Source of the DNA: Streptomyces sp. ST2-7A
GTDB taxonomy: Bacteria; Actinomycetota; Actinomycetes; Streptomycetales; Streptomycetaceae
DNA length: 58,690 bases
Assembly: GCF_021390475.1 (NCBI RefSeq)
Contig: NZ_JAJUWS010000043.1
Span: 1-58,690, forward strand
Reading direction: 5' to 3'
The notes under the pieces: model-generated
Database searches by the model: none
Told to the model about the DNA's origin: nothing
Seen by the model: the letters and a program-made list of their open reading frames with translations, nothing else
Position numbers and translations under genes: made by a program
Shown here: piece after piece, positions 43,607-51,665 of the stretch
How positions within the stretch are numbered: the first letter of the stretch is position 1
Layout of the letters: each line of letters opens with the position of its first letter

Positions 43607-43905
43607 ACCTCCCCGCCCGGAGAGGCCCCACCGCCCCTCCCCGCGCCCGGCGGCCGCCTCGGGGCGCCCCCACCTTCCCGACAACCCCGATCCCCCTCCG
43701 GCGGGCGCCGGTGTCGCCGCCCACCGGAACGGGATGTCGCGTCCCGGGCCCCGCGATCCGCCGACGGGTCCCTCCCCGCCGTCCCTTTCCATCATTCCCC
43801 CGTCCCCCCACCACCGGTTCCGGTTCACGGGGACACCCCGGTGCGCCGAACCCCCGGTTCATCGGATCCGTCCAGGTCAACCGATTCACAGAAGCGGATT
43901 CCGTC

Positions 43906-46164
43906 GTGGCTCAACTCCTCTACCGACTGGGAAGGCTCGCCTTCCGGCGACGACGCCTGGTCGCCCTGTTCTGGGTGGCGCTGCTGGGTGCCGCCGGCAC
44001 CGGCGCGTTCCTCACCCCCTCCTCGACCTCCTCCTCGATCACCATGCCGGGCACCGAGGCCCAGGAGGCCTTCGACCTGCTGGAGGAGCGGTTCCCCGGC
44101 ATGGCCGCCGACGGCGCCACGGCACGGGTGGTCCTCAAGGCGCCCGACGGCGAACGAATGGACGACCCCGGCAACGCGGCGGCCGTCACCGATGTGGTCA
44201 CCGAACTGTCCGCCGGTTCCGATCGGGTGGCGAATGTCGCCAACCCGTTCGAGACCGGGGCGATCGGCCCCAACGGCGACATCGCCTACGTCCAGGTCTC
44301 CTACACGGTCAAGGGCATCGAGTTGCAGGACGTCGACCGTGACGCCCTGCTGGCCGCGGCCGACACGGGTCGGGAGGCCGGGCTGACCGTCGAGGTCGGC
44401 GGTGACGCCCTGTTCCAGGAGATCGGTGGCTTCACCGCCGAGATCATCGGCGTGCTGCTCGCCGCGATGGTCCTGGTCGTCACGCTCGGCTCGCTGATCG
44501 CCGCCGGGCTGCCGCTGCTGACCGCCCTGATCGGGGTCGGGATCGCCGTCTCGGTGATCGCCGTCCTCGCCACGCCGCTGGAGTTCGACAGCACCACCCC
44601 GGTGCTGGCCGTGATGCTGGGCCTGGCGGTGGGCATCGACTACGCCCTGTTCATCGTCTCCCGGTACCGCGCCGAACTGGCCGACACCCCCGACCGCGAG
44701 GAAGCCGCCGGACGGGCGGTCGGCACGGCGGGTTCGGCCGTGGTCTTCGCCGGCCTGACCGTGGTCATCGCGCTCGCCGGTCTGGTCGTCGTCAACATCC
44801 CGCTGCTCACCAAGATGGGTCTGGCGGCCGCCGGCGCGGTGGTCGTGGCGGTGCTGATCGCCGTCACCATGGCGCCCGCGCTGTTCGGCTTCGTCGGTGA
44901 GCGGGTGCTGCCCCGCCGGCTGCGCGCCGGCGCCGGGACCCCCGAGGGAACCTCCGGGGCGGGCGCCGGGGCGGGCGCCGAAGCGGCCGGGAAGCCGAAC
45001 CACGGCACCCGCTGGGCCCGGCTGGTGCTGCGCCGGCCGGTGATCGTCCTGATCACCGCCGTGGTGGGCCTGGGCGTGCTGGCGGTGCCGGCCGCGAGCC
45101 TGGAACTGGGCATGCCGGACGAGGGCTCGCACGCCCCGGAGAGCACCCAGCGCAAGGCGTACGACCTGCTGGCCGAGGGCTTCGGCCCCGGCTTCAACGG
45201 CCCCCTGCTGGTGGTTGTGGACGCCGGCGACAGCGCCGATCCGCAGGCCGACGCGGACGCCGTGTTCGCCACGGTGTCGGCGACCGAGGGCGTGGTGGCC
45301 GCGGTGCCGCCGATGTTCAACGAGGCCGGCGACACCGCGATGATGACCGTCATCCCCGCCTTCCGGCCGAGCAGCGCCGAGACCGAGGACCTGGTCACCG
45401 CCATCCGCGCGGAGACCGCGGACAACGTGCTGGTCACCGGTCTGACCGCGATGGGCATAGACATGTCGCGGAAGCTGAGCGACGCCATGGTGCCGTACCT
45501 GGCACTCGTGGTGGGCCTGGCGTTCCTGCTGCTGGTGCTGGTCTTCCGTTCCCTGCTGGTGCCGCTGAAGGCCGCCGCGGGCTTCCTGCTCTCGGTGCTG
45601 GCCGCGCTGGGAGCCGTGGTCGCGGTCTTCCAGTGGGGTTGGGGCGCCGACCTGCTCGGCGTGGAGGTCACCGGCCCGATCATGAGCATGATGCCGATCT
45701 TCCTGATCGGTGTGGTCTTCGGCCTGGCCATGGACTACGAGGTCTTCCTGGTCACCCGGATGCGGGAGGCCTACGTCCACGGCGAGTCCCCGCGCGAGGC
45801 CGTGGTCACCGGCTTCCGCTACGGGGCGCGGGTGGTCGCCGCCGCCGCCGTGATCATGATCTCGGTCTTCGCCGGCTTCATCGGTTCCTCCGAGGCCATG
45901 ATCAAGACGATCGGCTTCGGCCTCGCGGTGGCGGTGCTCCTGGACGCCTTCGTGGTCCGGATGACGATCGTGCCCGCCGTACTGGCCCTGATCGGCCGCT
46001 CCGCCTGGTGGCTGCCGGCCTGGCTGGACCGGATCGTGCCCAATGTCGACGTCGAGGGCGAGAAGCTGACCCGCCACGACGCGACGACGAAGCCGTCCGA
46101 CGGGACCCCGGCCGCCACCGCTTCCGGCAGGGCCGTCGAGCCGGGGGAGCCCGCCCGGATCTGA
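43906..46164 (+). CDS. MMPL family transporter (RND superfamily)
   Basis: A 752-residue exporter with two MMPL repeats of about six helices each and large extracytoplasmic loops after the first helix of each half. The proton-relay signatures GLAVGIDYALFIVSRYRAE and GLAMDYEVFLVTRMREAY are present. Family members export lipids, siderophores or drugs. GTG 43906 fits the start of the conserved QLLYRLGRLAFRRRR. A TetR repressor immediately upstream suggests inducible efflux. Confidence 0.92.
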   Translation: MAQLLYRLGRLAFRRRRLVALFWVALLGAAGTGAFLTPSSTSSSITMPGTEAQEAFDLLEERFPGMAADGATARVVLKAPDGERMDDPGNAAAVTDVVTELSAGSDRVANVANPFETGAIGPNGDIAYVQVSYTVKGIELQDVDRDALLAAADTGREAGLTVEVGGDALFQEIGGFTAEIIGVLLAAMVLVVTLGSLIAAGLPLLTALIGVGIAVSVIAVLATPLEFDSTTPVLAVMLGLAVGIDYALFIVSRYRAELADTPDREEAAGRAVGTAGSAVVFAGLTVVIALAGLVVVNIPLLTKMGLAAAGAVVVAVLIAVTMAPALFGFVGERVLPRRLRAGAGTPEGTSGAGAGAGAEAAGKPNHGTRWARLVLRRPVIVLITAVVGLGVLAVPAASLELGMPDEGSHAPESTQRKAYDLLAEGFGPGFNGPLLVVVDAGDSADPQADADAVFATVSATEGVVAAVPPMFNEAGDTAMMTVIPAFRPSSAETEDLVTAIRAETADNVLVTGLTAMGIDMSRKLSDAMVPYLALVVGLAFLLLVLVFRSLLVPLKAAAGFLLSVLAALGAVVAVFQWGWGADLLGVEVTGPIMSMMPIFLIGVVFGLAMDYEVFLVTRMREAYVHGESPREAVVTGFRYGARVVAAAAVIMISVFAGFIGSSEAMIKTIGFGLAVAVLLDAFVVRMTIVPAVLALIGRSAWWLPAWLDRIVPNVDVEGEKLTRHDATTKPSDGTPAATASGRAVEPGEPARI

Positions 46165-46175
46165 CCCACCACTCC

Positions 46176-46228
46176 CGCCGACGGGCCCGTCGACCCCCCG
46201 TTCAAGGAGGGCGGCGGGCCCGTCGGCG
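46176..46228 (+). terminator. Terminator after the MMPL gene
   Basis: Fourteen-base perfect arms (46176-46189 and 46215-46228) enclose a 25-nt loop that can pair further. It begins 11 nt after the stop codon. Confidence 0.75.
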
Positions 46229-46262
46229 CACGGCCGAACCCGCCCCGGGCGGAGGGGCCGAT

Positions 46263-46286
46263 GTTTCGTTCAGGGTGCGGGGGTAC
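46263..46286 (+). promoter_or_regulatory. Sigma-B-like stress promoter
   Basis: GTTT (46263-46266), a 14-nt spacer and GGGTAC (46281-46286) match the GNNT-N14-16-GGGTAY consensus reported for the SigB group in S. coelicolor. The DUF4383 gene starts 47 nt downstream. Confidence 0.5.
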
Positions 46287-46333
46287 CCGTGGCGGATCGG
46301 TACACGGTCGACCCGAGAGGTGGAATACGACAC

Positions 46334-46783
46334 ATGTCATCCCAGGACCGCTCCACGAAGACCCGTCGGGCACCGGTGAGTCTCGCCGCCCTGTTGGTGG
46401 GCGTGGTGTTCCTCCTCGTCGGTGTCCTGGGCTTCGTCCCCGGCATCACCACGAACTTCGAGGACATCGAGTTCGCCGGACACCAATCCGAGGCGATGCT
46501 GTTCGGCATCTTCCAGGTGTCCATCCTGCACAACCTGGTGCACCTCGCCTTCGGCGTCGCCGGCCTGATCATGGCCCGCACGGTGGCGCTCTCCCGGCTG
46601 TACCTGATCGGCGGAGGACTGATCTACGCCGTGCTGTGGATCTACGGTCTGGTCATCGACCACGACAGCGCCGCCAACTTCGTGCCGCTCAACACCGCCG
46701 TGGACTGGCTCCACTTCGGTCTGGCCGTGGGGATGATCTCGCTCGGCCTCTTCATGCCGCGCAACATCCCGCAGCCCTACTGA
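46334..46783 (+). CDS. DUF4383 four-helix membrane protein
   Basis: A 149-residue membrane protein with four helices (LAALLVGVVFLLVGVLGFVP; LHNLVHLAFGVAGLIMA; LYLIGGGLIYAVLWIYGLVI; WLHFGLAVGMISLGLFM). The conserved NLVHLAFG and NTAVDWLHFGL segments mark DUF4383. ATG 46334 is chosen by the start of homology; AGGTGG lies upstream. A SigB-like promoter suggests a stress role. Confidence 0.88.
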   Translation: MSSQDRSTKTRRAPVSLAALLVGVVFLLVGVLGFVPGITTNFEDIEFAGHQSEAMLFGIFQVSILHNLVHLAFGVAGLIMARTVALSRLYLIGGGLIYAVLWIYGLVIDHDSAANFVPLNTAVDWLHFGLAVGMISLGLFMPRNIPQPY

Positions 46784-46905
46784 CCCGGCGGTGACCCGAC
46801 ACGCCGGGCCCGGGCCACCGGCCGGTGGTCCACCCGACCCGGCGCCGGACCCCGGCACCACGAGGTGGCGCCGACCCGCCCGGGGCGCACGCCCGGACCC
46901 GGGTC

Positions 46906-47268
46906 TCAGAGCACCAGCGTCCAGAGCCACACCAGGGCTGCACCGGCGACACCGAGGAAGATCAGCAGCATCGTCATCATCACCCCGAGCGCGATCGCCC
47001 ATTCCACCCGACCGATGGGGCGCCCCGTCCGGCTGCCGACCCGCTGCGGTCGGCGACGCCGGCGAGCGAGTTCGGGGTGGGCGTCCAGGGCCGCCACGGC
47101 GACCGCCGCGGCCCAGTGCGCCTGATCCGGGGAGGAGCCCTTGGGCAGATAGGGGGCGAGGTGCTGCTCCACCCGCGTCGGCCGGGGGTCCTCCTCCTCG
47201 ATGAGGGCCCGCGCCCGCAGGGCGATGTCCTCGCGGGTCGGTCGTGGCGTGCTGCGCTCACTCGTCAA
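46906..47268 (-). CDS. Small protein with C-terminal membrane helix
   Basis: A 120-residue protein. A soluble helical N-terminal half (REDIALRARALIEEEDPRPT) precedes a basic Arg-rich linker and one C-terminal membrane helix (AIALGVMMTMLLIFLGVAG). No family recognised. TTG 47268 is preferred because GGAGG lies upstream; ATG 47337 in frame would add 23 residues. Confidence 0.6.
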   Translation of the reverse strand: MTSERSTPRPTREDIALRARALIEEEDPRPTRVEQHLAPYLPKGSSPDQAHWAAAVAVAALDAHPELARRRRRPQRVGSRTGRPIGRVEWAIALGVMMTMLLIFLGVAGAALVWLWTLVL

Positions 47269-47477
47269 GGGCCCGCCCCTCCGCTCGGATGCCGCGCTCG
47301 TCCCGGCCCCGCATGCCGTTCCGCGTCGCCCCGTCATGGCCCGCCGGGTGCCACCGGGCACGGGACGGCCCGCCGCGCGGACGGAACCGGTCCCGTCATG
47401 CTGCCACACCGGTCGGGGGCGACGGGTACGCGATCGAGCCGGCGGACCGGGTCCCCGGCCCCGGACCGGACGGGCCG

Positions 47478-48260
47478 TCAACCGCCCCCGCGCAGCCAAC
47501 GCCCCGGTGGCAGACCGAGAATCCGACGGAAGTGCCTGGTGAGATGGGGTTGGTCGTGGAAGCCGGCGAGCACCGCGACCTCCGCCGGCGGGCACCCCTC
47601 CAGCAGGAGGCGTCGGGCCAGGTCCACCCGCAGCGTGACGAGATAGGCGTGCGGGGGCATCCCCACCCGGCGCGTGAAAGCCCGCACCAGATGGGTGGGA
47701 TGGGCACCGAGGAGCTCGGCGGCCTCCGTCAGGGTCACCCCCTCGCGGACCCGGGCGTGCAGCAGCGCCCGCAGCCGGTCGGCGGACGGCCGCAACCACC
47801 GGGCGCGCAACCGCTCGACGACGAAGGCCAGGCGGGTCTCGGCCTCCAGGTCCTCGCCGGGCCGGTCCAGGGCCAGGTGGAGGCGGTGCAGGCGTGAGCG
47901 CAGGAGCGGGTCCGCGATGCCCGGCCGGTCCACCGCCGGGCCGATGAGATCGGCCCCGAGGAGCGGCTCCTCCAGGTACAGAACCCGTTTGCGCAGGCCG
48001 GTGGGACCGGTGGGCGCCCCGTTGTGCGGGACGTGCGGGGGCAGCAGGGTCACCAACGGGGTGGGCGCGGCGTGGGTTCGCCGATCCAGTTCGTAACGGA
48101 CCACCCCGTCGTCGATCAACAACACCGTCCAGGTGTCGTGGACGTGGAGGGGATAGGCGTGGTCCACGAGGTGGGCGCGGAGAACCTCCCGCACACCCGC
48201 GAGGCCGGGGTCGCGGGTCAGGGTCCGGGAACGACGGTCCCCGACGGACCTGCTCGGCAC
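47478..48260 (-). CDS. AraC family transcriptional regulator
   Basis: A 260-residue AraC/XylS regulator with an N-terminal cupin ligand domain (HVHDTWTVLLIDDGVVRYEL) and two C-terminal HTH motifs (LTEAAELLGAHPTHLVRAFT; PPAEVAVLAGFHDQPHLTRH). GTG 48260 lies 6 nt after TACGAT (48267-48272) without a ribosome site; TTG 48275 is less likely. It is divergent from the DUF2000 gene and probably regulates it. Confidence 0.88.
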   Translation of the reverse strand: MPSRSVGDRRSRTLTRDPGLAGVREVLRAHLVDHAYPLHVHDTWTVLLIDDGVVRYELDRRTHAAPTPLVTLLPPHVPHNGAPTGPTGLRKRVLYLEEPLLGADLIGPAVDRPGIADPLLRSRLHRLHLALDRPGEDLEAETRLAFVVERLRARWLRPSADRLRALLHARVREGVTLTEAAELLGAHPTHLVRAFTRRVGMPPHAYLVTLRVDLARRLLLEGCPPAEVAVLAGFHDQPHLTRHFRRILGLPPGRWLRGGG

Positions 48261-48310
48261 GTCAGGATCGTACAAGACCCGGTGGTCGGGGGCGGGGGAG
48301 GCTCGAGGTC

Positions 48311-48796
48311 ATGAACACCCCGTCCACCGGTTCCGCCGGTACCGCCGCCCCCGCCGTCGCCCCCGCCGCACCGGCGGGCACGCCGGTTCGCTTCGACACC
48401 CGCATCGCGGTGGTGCTGCGCGGGGACCTGCCCGTCTGGCAGCGCCTGAACGTCACCGCCTTCCTCTCCGGCGGTGTGGCCGCCGCGCACACCGAGATCA
48501 TCGGCGAACCGTACGAGGACGCCGACGGCACCCGGTACCTCCCGATGTTCCGACAGCCCGTGGTGGTCCTGGAGGCCGACGGGGAAACGCTGCGCACCGC
48601 GCATCGGCGGGCCGTTGGCCGGGGACTGTCGGTGGCGGTCTTCACCGCCGACCTCTTCGCCACCGGCAACGACCGGGACAACCGGGCCGCCGTGCGAGCG
48701 GTGCCGCTCGATCGGTTGGACCCGGTGGGGATGGCGGTCCACGGTCCACGCAACTCCGTGGACCGGGCGCTGAAGGGCACCCGGATGCACCCCTGA
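48311..48796 (+). CDS. DUF2000 family protein
   Basis: A 161-residue protein with a disordered Ala/Pro-rich start and the DUF2000 core (IAVVLRGDLPVWQRLNVTAF; FRQPVVVLEADGETLRTAHR). DUF2000 proteins adopt a peptidyl-tRNA-hydrolase-2-like fold; the role is unknown. GAGG precedes the ATG. Pairing with an AraC regulator is consistent with an inducible accessory function. Confidence 0.85.
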   Translation: MNTPSTGSAGTAAPAVAPAAPAGTPVRFDTRIAVVLRGDLPVWQRLNVTAFLSGGVAAAHTEIIGEPYEDADGTRYLPMFRQPVVVLEADGETLRTAHRRAVGRGLSVAVFTADLFATGNDRDNRAAVRAVPLDRLDPVGMAVHGPRNSVDRALKGTRMHP

Positions 48797-48817
48797 GGCC
48801 CCCGCCCCCGACGCACC

Positions 48818-48861
48818 ACCGCCCCGGTGCCCCTCCCACGTGGGAGGGGCACCGGGGCGGT
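48818..48861. terminator. 44-bp perfect palindrome, bidirectional terminator
   Basis: A perfect palindrome with its centre in CACGTG (48837-48842) lies between the convergent DUF2000 and metG genes and can terminate both. Confidence 0.85.
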
Positions 48862-48891
48862 CACGGACGGGGATACCGGCGGAGTGGCAAC

Positions 48892-50451
48892 TCAGTCCTC
48901 CGCGGGCACCTCGATCCGGGGGAAGAGCGCCTTCGCCTTGCTCACCGGGGTGCCGGTCAGGTCGTCCAACCAGCGGTCGGCGCCCGGCACCTTGACCGGG
49001 TCGCTGCCCAGCGCCTCCAGCACGGCGGCGGCCGGACGGGGCAGGAACGGCTGGAGCAGCCGGCCGATCTGCCGCACCGACCCCGCGAGGTGGTGCAGGG
49101 TGGTGTCCAGGACGGCGTTCGAGACCTCGTCGCCCGCCTTGGCCAGGTGCCAGGGGGCGCGCTCGTCCACGTAGGCGTTGGTGCGCCGGACCAGGTCCCA
49201 CACCTTCGCCAGCGCCTCGCGGTGGTCGTACCCCTCCATCGCCGCGTGCATCCCGCGGTCGCTCTCCAGCAGCTGTGCGGCCAGTTCCTCCTCGGGGCGC
49301 TCCACCGGGCCGGGGGCGGGCACGGCACCGTCGCGGTACCGGACGATCATGCTGGTGACGCGGCTGAGGAGGTTGCCCAGGCCGTTGGCGAGGTCGGTGT
49401 TGTACCGCTGGACCAGGCGCTCCTCGCTGAAGTCCGCGTCACCGAACGGGGAGACGTCGGCGAGCAGGAACCAGCGGACGGCGTCGGTGCCGAAGCGGTT
49501 GATCAGGTCGGTCGGGTCCACGACGTTGCCCAGCGACTTGCTGAGCTTCTGGCCGGAGGCGGTGATGTAGCCGTGGACGACGATCTCGGTGGGCAGGGGC
49601 AGTCCGGCGGAGAGCAGCATCGCGGGCCAGTAGACGGCGTGGAAGCGGGTGACGCCCTTGCCCACGACGTGGACGCGGTGCTCGGCGTTCTCCCAGAAGC
49701 GCTCGTAGTGCTCGTCACCGCGGGTCCAGCCGAGGGCGTTGATGTAGTTGGTGAGCGCGTCGATCCAGACGTACATCACCTGCTCGGGGTCCTCCGGCAC
49801 CCGGATGCCCCAGCCCCTGGCCCGCTCCATGGAGCGGGAGATGCTGATGTCGGCGAGGCCGGCGCGCACGAAGCTGGTGACCTCGTTGAGGCGGGTCTCG
49901 GGGACGACGCGCAGTTCGCCGGAGTCCAGCAGCTCCAGCAGCCGCTCCTGGTAACGGGAGAGCCGGAAGAAGTAGTTGCGCTCGGAGATCGTCTCGGGCT
50001 CGACCAGGTGCTCGGGGCACTTGCCGTCCACCAACTCGGCCGGGGAGTAGAACTGCTCGCAGCCCACGCAGTACAGGCCCTCGTAGTCCTTGGTGTAGAG
50101 GTCGCCGGCGGCGGCGATCCGGCGCCAGATCTCGGCCGCGCCCTCGAGGTGGTCGGCGTCGACACTGGTGCGGATGAAGCGCGTCAGGTCGATCTCGAGG
50201 TCGCCGACCATTTTCTCGAAGAAGACCACATTGCGGTCGACCAGCTCACGGGCGGAAATCCCCTCCTTGTCCGCCGCCAGCACATTCTTCAGGCTGTTCT
50301 CGTCCGACCCGCTGAGGAAGTACACGTCCCGACCGGACATGGCGCCGTACCGCGCGAACGCATCGCTCTGCACGAACTCCAGGGCGTGACCGACATGGGG
50401 CCTGGCGTTGACGTACGGGATGGTGGTGGAGATGAACGATGCAGCAGCCAT
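48892..50451 (-). CDS. metG: Methionyl-tRNA synthetase, divergent type
   Basis: A 519-residue class I synthetase charging tRNA with methionine. The HIGH motif is HVGH (near residue 19) and the KMSKS loop is KLSKS. The connective domain has CVGCEQFYSPAELVDGKCPE, a partly degenerate zinc knuckle. Instead of the usual GTDEHG segment it reads SGSDENSLKNVLAA, typical of a distinct bacterial MetRS subgroup. Streptomyces usually carry another, canonical MetRS, so this may be a second, acquired or resistance-type copy. ATG 50451 is the family start; the ribosome site is weak. Confidence 0.88.
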   Translation of the reverse strand: MAAASFISTTIPYVNARPHVGHALEFVQSDAFARYGAMSGRDVYFLSGSDENSLKNVLAADKEGISARELVDRNVVFFEKMVGDLEIDLTRFIRTSVDADHLEGAAEIWRRIAAAGDLYTKDYEGLYCVGCEQFYSPAELVDGKCPEHLVEPETISERNYFFRLSRYQERLLELLDSGELRVVPETRLNEVTSFVRAGLADISISRSMERARGWGIRVPEDPEQVMYVWIDALTNYINALGWTRGDEHYERFWENAEHRVHVVGKGVTRFHAVYWPAMLLSAGLPLPTEIVVHGYITASGQKLSKSLGNVVDPTDLINRFGTDAVRWFLLADVSPFGDADFSEERLVQRYNTDLANGLGNLLSRVTSMIVRYRDGAVPAPGPVERPEEELAAQLLESDRGMHAAMEGYDHREALAKVWDLVRRTNAYVDERAPWHLAKAGDEVSNAVLDTTLHHLAGSVRQIGRLLQPFLPRPAAAVLEALGSDPVKVPGADRWLDDLTGTPVSKAKALFPRIEVPAED

Positions 50452-50987
50452 GGTGGTGGAGGTTCCCAGCTTCGGATGGTGAGCGACGACAGGACGCCAC
50501 CAGGGTATCGCCCGACGGCCGCCGGTCGTGTCGGATATCCGCCGGGCGAGCGGGGCCCGGAACCGGGCTCCGGCACCCCGGACGACCGGGCCGTCCCGGC
50601 GGGCGGAGCCCGGTTCCGGGCACGGCCGGCGCGCCGATCCCGACCCCCGGGGCCGGGGTGATTTCCTTTTCCGCTTCCCCGTCGGCTTCCCGGTTCGGTA
50701 ACACCATCGGGAATTCCCGGGCGGGGCCGGACGAAAAGCGTTCCCCGCATTCGGAAAGGCGTCCGCCGGGAGTGCGGGGAACGTCGTCGCCCCCGGGCGA
50801 TCGGGGACGGCGACGGTGGGGCCGGTGGGGTCCCGGGGCCGCCCCGCCGAACGGCCGACCCGACGACGGAGCGGGCGGCGGGTCGGGGGAGGATGGGGGG
50901 CCGGCCCGGTCCGACCGGTGGTGGGCGCCGGAACCACGACCACAAAGGAATCTTTGCAAAGAGTTCTTTGCGGTCTAGGGTGGCGGC
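50452..50987. other. Divergent regulatory region between metG and the ArsR gene
   Basis: This 536-base region contains a long hairpin (17-base perfect arms 50556-50572 and 50604-50620, with inner pairing) on the metG side. A weak GATACC -10 for metG lies at 50504-50509. On the other side are the tandem ArsR operators (50943-50970). I see no specifier loop or T-box sequence and no small ORF with support. Confidence 0.5.
50943..50981 (+). promoter_or_regulatory. Tandem CAAAG-N4-CTTTG operators over the ArsR promoter
   Basis: Two abutting 14-bp palindromes, CAAAGGAATCTTTG (50943-50956) and CAAAGAGTTCTTTG (50957-50970), lie directly before and over the likely -35 (TTTGCA, 50953-50958). The -10 TAGGGT (50976-50981) follows and is 6 nt from the ATG. 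Binding of the regulator would block the promoter. Confidence 0.8.
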
Positions 50988-51665
50988 ATGACCTCCGACG
51001 AGTCCCCGCCCCCGGCGGGGCCCGGCACGCCGGATCCCGACACCGTCGTCCTCGACGCCCCGGGACTGCGCGCCCTGACCCACCCCGTGCGGGTGCGACT
51101 GCTCGGCCTGCTGCGCACCGCCGGCCCCTCCACCGCCACCCGGCTCGCCGACCGCCTCGGCCTCAACTCCGGGGCCACCAGCTACCACCTGCGTCAACTG
51201 GCCGCCGCCGGCTTCGTCGAGGAGGACCCCGCCCGACCGGGCGGACGCGAGCGCTGGTGGCGCGCGGTCCACCGTTTCACCCGCTTCGACGACCGGGAAC
51301 TCATCGAGCGCGAACCGGCCTCCGCCCTGGCCTACCTCCAGTCGGTGGCCGCCGCGCACGCCTCGCAGGCACAACAGGCGTTCGCGCACCTGCCCACCGC
51401 GTCCGCCCCCTGGCGGAACGCCCTGAGCCTGGGCGACGTGCGGCTGCGGCTCACCGCGGACGAGGCGGGCCGGCTGGGTGAGGAGATCCGGGAGGTGCTC
51501 TCCCGGTATCCACTGGACGATCCCGGTGTCGAGGCGCCGGACGACACCGAGGCGGTCTCCGTCGTCGTGCACGTGCTTCCCCTGCCGGACGAGCCCGCCC
51601 CGCCGGCCGACCCCGGGACCGGCGCGGCGGGTGACCCGACGGCCCACGGGGAGGGGAACCCGTGA
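50988..51665 (+). CDS. ArsR-type winged-helix regulator of the MFS gene
   Basis: A 225-residue protein with an N-terminal ArsR/HTH_20 domain (LTHPVRVRLLGLLRTAGPST, then LGLNSGATSYHLRQLAAAGF) and a helical C-terminal part ending in a disordered acidic tail. No metal-binding cysteine motif is seen, so a small-molecule ligand is more likely than a metal. The stop overlaps the MFS start (GTGA). Tandem operators cover its promoter. Confidence 0.9.
   Translation: MTSDESPPPAGPGTPDPDTVVLDAPGLRALTHPVRVRLLGLLRTAGPSTATRLADRLGLNSGATSYHLRQLAAAGFVEEDPARPGGRERWWRAVHRFTRFDDRELIEREPASALAYLQSVAAAHASQAQQAFAHLPTASAPWRNALSLGDVRLRLTADEAGRLGEEIREVLSRYPLDDPGVEAPDDTEAVSVVVHVLPLPDEPAPPADPGTGAAGDPTAHGEGNP

Noticed and set aside
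43825..46077. 750-residue ORF opposite the MMPL gene
   Set aside because: Same shadow type: Asp/His/Gly-rich, no motif, antisense to a clear transporter.
50452..50987. T-box riboswitch controlling metG
   Set aside because: No specifier loop, AGTA-I or T-box bulge sequence could be found, only a large hairpin.
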